A DNA stretch of 64,000 nt from Lichenicoccus sp964246745 (lineage in GTDB: Bacteria; Pseudomonadota; Alphaproteobacteria; Acetobacterales; Acetobacteraceae): the NCBI GenBank assembly GCA_964246745.1, contig CAXTRK010000011.1, forward strand, positions 1-64,000, given 5' to 3'. Positions 58,813 through 64,000 of the stretch are shown one piece after another. The notes under the pieces were generated by a model that was not told where the DNA came from, did not search any database, and was given only the letters and a program-made list of their open reading frames with translations. Every line of letters begins with the position of its first letter. Positions within the stretch are counted from its first letter, which is position 1. Position numbers and translations under genes: made by a program.

Positions 58813-61080
58813 ATGAACGACAATCCAAGAAACTTCACCGCCGAGGACGCGCTGGCGCTCCACGCCTCCGGCCGCCCTGGCAAGCTGGAGACGCGCATCT
58901 CCAAACCGCTCACCACGGCGCGTGATCTATCGCTGGCCTATTCGCCAGGCGTCGCCGAGCCATGCCTTCGTATCGCGGACGAGCCGGAATGCGCCTACGC
59001 CTACACCACACGCGGCAATATGGTCGCTGTGATCTCCAATGGCACCGCGGTGCTCGGCCTCGGCAATATCGGGGCTCTGGCCAGCAAACCGGTGATGGAA
59101 GGCAAGGTCGCGCTGTTCAAGCGCTTCGCCGACATCGACGGCATCGACCTTGAAGTGGCCACCGAGGACGTCGACGCCTTCGTCGGTTGTGTGCGCCTGC
59201 TCGGCCCCTCCTTCGGCGGCATCAACCTTGAAGACATCCGCGCTCCGGAATGCTTCATCATCGAGCAGCGCCTGCGCGAGGCGATGGACATTCCTGTCTT
59301 CCACGACGACCAGCACGGCACCGCCATCGTCACCGCCGCCGGCCTGATCAATGCCTGCCACCTGACCGGACGCGACCTCGCCACCACCACCCTTGTGGTC
59401 AACGGCGCGGGCGCGGCCGGCATCGCCTGCATCGATCTGATGCTGACGCTGGGCATGAAGCGCGAGAACATCATCGCCTGCGACACCAAGGGGGTGATCC
59501 ATCGCGACCGGGCTGATCTCAACCAATGGAAATCGGCGCACGCGCGCCAGACCAGCCTGCGCACCCTGGCCGAGGCGCTGCGCGGCGCGGATGTCTTCCT
59601 CGGCCTGTCCGTCAAGGGCGCCTTGACCCAGGAGATGGTGCGCGGCATGGCGCCCAGACCGATCATCATGGCGCTGGCCAACCCCGATCCGGAAATCACC
59701 CCGGAGGACGCACGCGCGGCAAGCCCCGACGCGATCGTCGCCACCGGCCGGTCGGACTACCCCAACCAGGTCAACAACGTGCTAGGTTTCCCCTACATCT
59801 TCCGCGGCGCGCTGGACGTCCGCGCCAGCACTATCAACGAGGCGATGAAGGCCGCCGCCGCCGAGGCGCTCGCCGTGCTGGCGCGAGAGGACGTGCCCGA
59901 CGAGGTGCATCGCGCCGCCGCGCGCCAGCTTCGTTTTGGGCCGGACTACATCATTCCCAATGCCTTCGATCCACGTCTGATCACCCGCATCCCGCTCGCC
60001 GTCGCCCGTGCCGCGATGGAAAGCGGCGTCGCCCGGCGTCCTCTGCCCGACATGCGCCGCTACGCGCGCGAACTCGCCGGCCGCCTGGATACGGCAGCGA
60101 ACGCGCTCGACCTGATCATCGAGGGGGTGCGCGACGCGCCCAAGCGGATCGTCTTCGCCGAGGGCGAGGACGAGAAGATGGTCCGCGCCGCCTGCCTGTT
60201 CCACAAGGGAGGCTTCGGCACGCCGATCCTGATCGGACGCGAGGACCGGGTGCGCGCGGTGTTCGAACGGCTCGGGCTTGAAGTCGCGTCCGGCATCGAA
60301 ATACAGAATGCGCGACTCTCGGCCCTCGAAGACCGCAACAACGCCCGCTACGTCGATTTCCTGTACGCGCGGCTGCAACGCGGCGGCCATCTGCTGCGCG
60401 ACGTGCAGCGCATGGTCAACCAGGACCGCAACGTCTATGCCGCCTGCGCGGTGGCGCTCGGCGACGCCGACGGAATGGTCACTGGACTGACCCGTGCTCC
60501 GAGCCAGGCGCTGGAGGCGATCAGGCTGGCGATTGATGCCAAGCCCGGCGGCATCGCCTTCGGATTGTCCATGCTGATCACCCAGCGTACCACGCTGTTC
60601 GTCGCCGACACGCTGATCCATCAACGTCCGAGCGCCGCCCAGCTCGCCGCGATCGCCATGGGCAGCGCCGTCCGCACCCGCGCCATGGGCCAGACGCCGC
60701 GAGTCGCCTTGTGCGCGCATTCAAGCTTCGGACTGCCAGCGCATGAAGGCTCGGTGCGGATCGCCGAGGCGGTGCGCCTGCTCGAGCAGAGCGGGGTCGA
60801 TTTCGAGTTCGACGGCGATATCAGCCCGGACGTGGCGCTCGACGCCAACTTGCGGGCGCTCTATCCGTTCTGCCGCCTGTCCGGCAACGCCAACGTGCTG
60901 GTGATGCCCGGCCTGAACGCCGCGCATATCGCAGCCCAGCTCGCACCCAGGCTTGGCGAGGGACGCGTCATCGGCCCGGCATTGATCGGGCTCGAGCACG
61001 CCGCCCAGATCGTGCCGATGGACGCCACCGTCTCCGACCTGGTGACCTTCGCCTGCCTCGCCGCCAGCACGGATATCTGA
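58813..61080 (+). CDS. maeB: NADP-malic enzyme with phosphotransacetylase-like domain
   Basis: Decarboxylates malate to pyruvate with NADP. The 755 residues hold the malic enzyme part (about 1-430: LSLAYSPGVAEPCLRIAD, FHDDQHGTAIVTAAGLINA, VVNGAGAAGIACIDLM). A C-terminal phosphotransacetylase-like domain follows (about 440-755: RIVFAEGEDEKMVRAA, NQDRNVYAACAVALGDADGM, VLVMPGLNAAHIAAQL). The latter lacks transferase activity in studied relatives and senses acetyl-CoA. GAGAGGC precedes the ATG. Confidence 0.95.
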   Translation: MNDNPRNFTAEDALALHASGRPGKLETRISKPLTTARDLSLAYSPGVAEPCLRIADEPECAYAYTTRGNMVAVISNGTAVLGLGNIGALASKPVMEGKVALFKRFADIDGIDLEVATEDVDAFVGCVRLLGPSFGGINLEDIRAPECFIIEQRLREAMDIPVFHDDQHGTAIVTAAGLINACHLTGRDLATTTLVVNGAGAAGIACIDLMLTLGMKRENIIACDTKGVIHRDRADLNQWKSAHARQTSLRTLAEALRGADVFLGLSVKGALTQEMVRGMAPRPIIMALANPDPEITPEDARAASPDAIVATGRSDYPNQVNNVLGFPYIFRGALDVRASTINEAMKAAAAEALAVLAREDVPDEVHRAAARQLRFGPDYIIPNAFDPRLITRIPLAVARAAMESGVARRPLPDMRRYARELAGRLDTAANALDLIIEGVRDAPKRIVFAEGEDEKMVRAACLFHKGGFGTPILIGREDRVRAVFERLGLEVASGIEIQNARLSALEDRNNARYVDFLYARLQRGGHLLRDVQRMVNQDRNVYAACAVALGDADGMVTGLTRAPSQALEAIRLAIDAKPGGIAFGLSMLITQRTTLFVADTLIHQRPSAAQLAAIAMGSAVRTRAMGQTPRVALCAHSSFGLPAHEGSVRIAEAVRLLEQSGVDFEFDGDISPDVALDANLRALYPFCRLSGNANVLVMPGLNAAHIAAQLAPRLGEGRVIGPALIGLEHAAQIVPMDATVSDLVTFACLAASTDI

Positions 61081-61199
61081 CCACGCCGCTGTCTTCCAAG
61101 CTGCACGTCCTGGCGCTCGCGGCGCGGCTGGCCGCCCGCGCCGCACGCCTCGGCGCGCCGCGGCTCGCCTCCACGGCCGAGCGCCTGGCCAACATTCCC

Positions 61200-63284
61200 T
61201 TGGACGGCCTGCCCGCCGAGGCTCCGGTCCGCATCGACTGGGACGCCCATCAGATCCCAAGCATCCAGGCCGAAAGCATGGCCGATCTCGCGGTCGGCGT
61301 CGGCGTCGTGCACGCGCACTTGCGCCTGGCCCAGATCGAGGCGATGCGCAGGATCGCCACCGCGCGTATCGCCGAGGCAATCGGTCCCGCGGGCATCGAG
61401 CTCGACCGCGCCATCCTGCTGATGGACATCACACGGGCCGTGCCAGCCATCGAGGCGATGCTGCCGGAAGCCACCAGGCTGTGGGCGGAGGGCTTCGTCG
61501 CCGGAATAAACCACGTCATCGCGCATGCCCCGCGACTCCCGCACGAGCTCGAACTGCTCGATCTCGCCCCCGTTGCCTGGACACTGCGCGATCTGCTGGC
61601 GGTCAGCCGGCTGGCCGCCGCCGACATCTCCTGGATGGTCTTTGCCCGATTGCTGCGCGCGCGACGGGGGCTGACAGCGGACGCGTGGCAGCGTCTCTGG
61701 CCGCTGCTTCAGGGCGGCGACAGCGTGCCCGCCCCTGACCGCGCCGTCGAGGCGACGCTCGGCTTTGGCCGCGGCAGCAATTCCGCCGTGGTGTCAGCGC
61801 GGGCCAGCCACACCGGCGCAGGCCTGATCGCGTCCGATCCGCATCTCTCGGTGGCGGCGCCCCCGCTCTGGCTGATCGCCGCCCTGCACGCGCCGGGCCT
61901 TGACACGGTCGGCCTGATGATCCCGGGCATTCCGGCGATCGCCATCGGCCGCAACCGTCATATCGCCTGGGGCGGCACCAATCTGCACGCCGCCAGCAGC
62001 GAACTGATCGACGTCTCCGGCGAGCCGCGCAGTGAACGCTTCGAGACCATCCCGGTGCGCAACGCCGCGCCGGCCACGATCGCGCTCGGCCAGACCCGCT
62101 TCGGCCCCATCGTCAGCGACGGCATTCTGCTCCAGGCCGAGACGCCGCTCGCCCTGCGCTGGGTCGGCCATCATCCGAGCGACGAGCTGACCGCCCTGCT
62201 GGGCGTCATGCGGTCGGACAGCCTCGCCGCTTTCCGCGACGCGCTGCGCAGCTTCGCCGTGCCCGGACAGACCATGCTCGCCGTGGAAGCCGGCCCGCAA
62301 GGCCGCGCCGGAAGCGCCATCGCCGCCCACCTGCCACGGCGCGACGCTGGTCCGATGGCTTCTCTCATCTGCCCGCCAGACGAGGCGTGGAGCCTCGGCG
62401 ATCTGCTCAACGCCGGGGAGTTTCCCCAGACCGACGCGCCGATCGTAGTGTCCGCGAATGATCGTCCAGCGCCGTGCGAGGTGCCGGTCGGCTTCTTCTT
62501 CGCCCCGCCCGACCGGATACGCCGCCTGCACGCGCTGCTCGACACCGGCCAGCCGGTCACCTCGGACGACATGCGGGCGCTGCAACAGGACGTGCTGCAT
62601 CCCGCCGCCATCACGCTCCGCGACGCCCTGCTTGCCCGCTGCCCGCCGACTTCCGGGCGCACCGCGCATGCCCGTGCGGCGCTGGCGTCCTGGGACGGAT
62701 GCTATGCATCGTCTTCCGAGGGGGCGCTGGTGTTCGAAGCGCTCGCCGGCGCGCTGGCGCTGCGGATCATTCCCCCGCCGCGCCGCGCGGCGCTCTCGGC
62801 GATCTGGACCGGCCGGGCGATGATCGCCGAACGGATCGCGCAGGCACCTCCACACGCCATCAAGATCGCGCTCGATCGCGCGGCGCGCCTGCTGCGCCGC
62901 CACACAAGCTGGGGCGCGGCACATCGCCTCCGCCTGCGCCACCCGCTGGCTTCGCTGCCGCTGGTCGGTCGCCGCTACGCCGGCCCCGATTTCCCCTCGC
63001 CAGGCAGCAACGACACGCTGAACAAGACCGGACACGGCCTGGTCACCGGCCGCCACCAGGTCACGTTCGGCGCCTGCGCCCGACATCTTTCCGACCTGGC
63101 GGAGCCAAACGCCAACAGCTTCGTTCTGCTCGGCGGTCAGGACGGCTGGATCGGCTCCGACAACGCCTTCGACCAGCTCGAGCTGTGGCGCGCCGCGCGG
63201 GGCGTCACCGTGCCACTCGATGCGCAGGCGGCACAGGCATGGCCGCATCCCATGGTCCTCAAGCCAAGAGATCGCCGTGGCTGA
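61200..63284 (+). CDS. Penicillin acylase-family Ntn hydrolase
   Basis: A 694-residue precursor expected to self-cleave before S193 in FGRGSNSAVVS, giving alpha and beta subunits. The beta start is followed by LIASDPHLSV, GLMIPGIPAIAIGRNRHIAWGGTN and the oxyanion Asn in VVSANDRP. Members cleave amide bonds of penicillins or N-acyl-homoserine lactones. The TTG at 61200 is the only usual start and lacks a clear ribosome site. The open frame runs back through CTG 61077, touching the maeB stop, so the true N-terminus may be 41 residues longer. No convincing signal peptide. It overlaps the GH3 gene by 8 nt. Confidence 0.88.
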   Translation: MDGLPAEAPVRIDWDAHQIPSIQAESMADLAVGVGVVHAHLRLAQIEAMRRIATARIAEAIGPAGIELDRAILLMDITRAVPAIEAMLPEATRLWAEGFVAGINHVIAHAPRLPHELELLDLAPVAWTLRDLLAVSRLAAADISWMVFARLLRARRGLTADAWQRLWPLLQGGDSVPAPDRAVEATLGFGRGSNSAVVSARASHTGAGLIASDPHLSVAAPPLWLIAALHAPGLDTVGLMIPGIPAIAIGRNRHIAWGGTNLHAASSELIDVSGEPRSERFETIPVRNAAPATIALGQTRFGPIVSDGILLQAETPLALRWVGHHPSDELTALLGVMRSDSLAAFRDALRSFAVPGQTMLAVEAGPQGRAGSAIAAHLPRRDAGPMASLICPPDEAWSLGDLLNAGEFPQTDAPIVVSANDRPAPCEVPVGFFFAPPDRIRRLHALLDTGQPVTSDDMRALQQDVLHPAAITLRDALLARCPPTSGRTAHARAALASWDGCYASSSEGALVFEALAGALALRIIPPPRRAALSAIWTGRAMIAERIAQAPPHAIKIALDRAARLLRRHTSWGAAHRLRLRHPLASLPLVGRRYAGPDFPSPGSNDTLNKTGHGLVTGRHQVTFGACARHLSDLAEPNANSFVLLGGQDGWIGSDNAFDQLELWRAARGVTVPLDAQAAQAWPHPMVLKPRDRRG

Positions 63285-64000
63285 CGCGACACCCTTGCTG
63301 CGCGCGTTGGCCAGACGGCGGCAGATCGCGCTCGCGGTTCAGGACCCGCTGGCCGCGCAACGCGCGACGCTCGGCCGCCTGCTTCGCCGCGCCGCCGCAA
63401 CCCGCTTCGGCCGCGCGCACGACTTCAACACCATCCGCACCATCCGCGACTATCAGTCCCGCGTGGCACTTCGCGGCTACGAAGCGTTCTGGGAGGAATA
63501 CTGGCAAGCGGCCTTCCCTGCCCTCGATAACATCACCTGGCCGGGCACAATCCCCGCCTTTGCGCTGAGCAGCGGCACCACCGGAGGCGACACCAAGCGC
63601 ATTCCGGTCAGCCGCGAGATGATGCGTTCCAATATCGGCGCGAGCTTCGATACGCTCGTCTTCCATCTGGCCGCGCGGCCGCATTCGCGCGTGTTCGGCG
63701 GCCGCAACTTCCTGCTGGGGGGCTCGGCGGCGCTCCAGCGGCTCGCGCCCGGCATCGTCGCCGGCGACCTCAGCGGCATCGCCGCCGCGCGCATGCCGCT
63801 CTGGGCCCGCGGTCACGCCTTTCCGCCACGCGCGCTGTCCCTGATCGGCGATTGGGACGCGAAGATCGCGGCGCTCGCACCCGCCTCGCTTGATCAGCAC
63901 ATCAGCAGCCTTTCCGGCACGCCAAGCTGGATGCTGCTGTTTTTCGAGCAGCTTGCCTCTCTCCATCCCGAACGTCCACGACGTCTCGCCTCGTTCTATC
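63277..64000 (+). CDS. GH3 auxin-responsive-promoter family protein (3' end beyond window)
   Basis: Adenylate-forming acyl-amido synthetase family; plant GH3 enzymes conjugate jasmonate or auxin to amino acids, while bacterial roles are mostly unknown. The first 241 codons show LRRAAATRFGRAHDFNTIRT, RVALRGYEAFWEEYW, the phosphate-binding LSSGTTGGDTKRIPVS (about 95-110) and SSLSGTPSWMLLFFEQL. The GTG at 63277 lies inside the end of the acylase gene. Pairing with an amide hydrolase suggests opposed making and breaking of an acyl-amino acid, which is inference. Confidence 0.88.
   Translation, partial: MADATPLLRALARRRQIALAVQDPLAAQRATLGRLLRRAAATRFGRAHDFNTIRTIRDYQSRVALRGYEAFWEEYWQAAFPALDNITWPGTIPAFALSSGTTGGDTKRIPVSREMMRSNIGASFDTLVFHLAARPHSRVFGGRNFLLGGSAALQRLAPGIVAGDLSGIAAARMPLWARGHAFPPRALSLIGDWDAKIAALAPASLDQHISSLSGTPSWMLLFFEQLASLHPERPRRLASFY

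Noticed and set aside
1..64000. tRNA genes, rRNA, CRISPR arrays, insertion sequences
   Set aside because: I scanned the spacers by eye for T-loop-like GGTTCGAATCC sequences, regularly spaced repeats and transposase motifs and saw none. A covariance search could still find a degenerate case.

Overview
The window is high-GC DNA from an alphaproteobacterium, and gene content points to the Acetobacteraceae (Rhodospirillales). This placement is an inference from the mix of glycolate oxidase, an exported PaoABC-type aldehyde oxidoreductase, an OprB porin with a De Ley-Doudoroff galactose cluster, and the MaeB malic enzyme/PTA fusion. No marker gene was compared with a database. Genes are packed in short operons with 4-8 nt overlaps and many GTG starts. 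I see no rRNA, tRNA, CRISPR array or intact transposon.

Layout. 1-4.2 kb (minus): a truncated elongation factor G gene, ribosomal protein L28, a small conserved protein and an Atm1-type ABC exporter. 4.2-9.3 kb: an overlapping run of a DUF4743/Nudix hydrolase, a DUF3891 protein, an MFS transporter and a GNAT acetyltransferase, then a metallophosphoesterase and a small RMF-like protein. 9.4-12.7 kb: a FeeM-type N-acyl amino acid synthase homologue and a membrane PAS-GGDEF-EAL protein. 12.8-19.1 kb: the three subunits of an exported molybdenum aldehyde oxidoreductase, an FMN-binding protein and a TPR-methyltransferase. 19.1-21.5 kb (minus): a DUF2231-Rieske-hemerythrin fusion and an IclR regulator.

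21.6-31.9 kb is a glyoxylate/glycolate region. The glyoxylate carboligase, hydroxypyruvate isomerase and glycerate kinase genes are collapsed into frameshifted, internally deleted remnants. Immediately downstream, glcD-glcE-glcF, a glycolate/lactate permease, a CBS protein and glcB (malate synthase G) are all intact. Glycolate can therefore still be oxidised to glyoxylate and condensed to malate, while the glycerate branch looks dead.

31.9-35.4 kb is a small accessory patch. It holds a lower-GC relic, a ParDE module, an SMP-30 lactonase, a VapBC module with a 24-bp palindromic operator, and a small membrane protein/HTH pair. 35.4-38.4 kb: an SDR dehydrogenase and an S46 peptidase. 38.4-45.7 kb is a D-galactose catabolic cluster: GntR regulator, dgoK, dgoA, galactose 1-dehydrogenase, lactonase, convergent sugar porter and OprB porin. 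Only the galactonate dehydratase is absent from the window.

46.2-49.9 kb is a larC-larE-larB operon making the nickel-pincer nucleotide cofactor, followed by an exported aldo/keto reductase; larA is not here. 50-54 kb: a mannitol dehydrogenase-family gene, rsmD, an RluB-type pseudouridine synthase, a C26 glutamine amidotransferase and tadA. 54.2-58.7 kb is an envelope protein-quality group: a DegP-like protease, exported MsrB and MsrA, and a sulfite-oxidase-fold enzyme. The window ends with maeB, a penicillin-acylase-family hydrolase and a truncated GH3-family gene.
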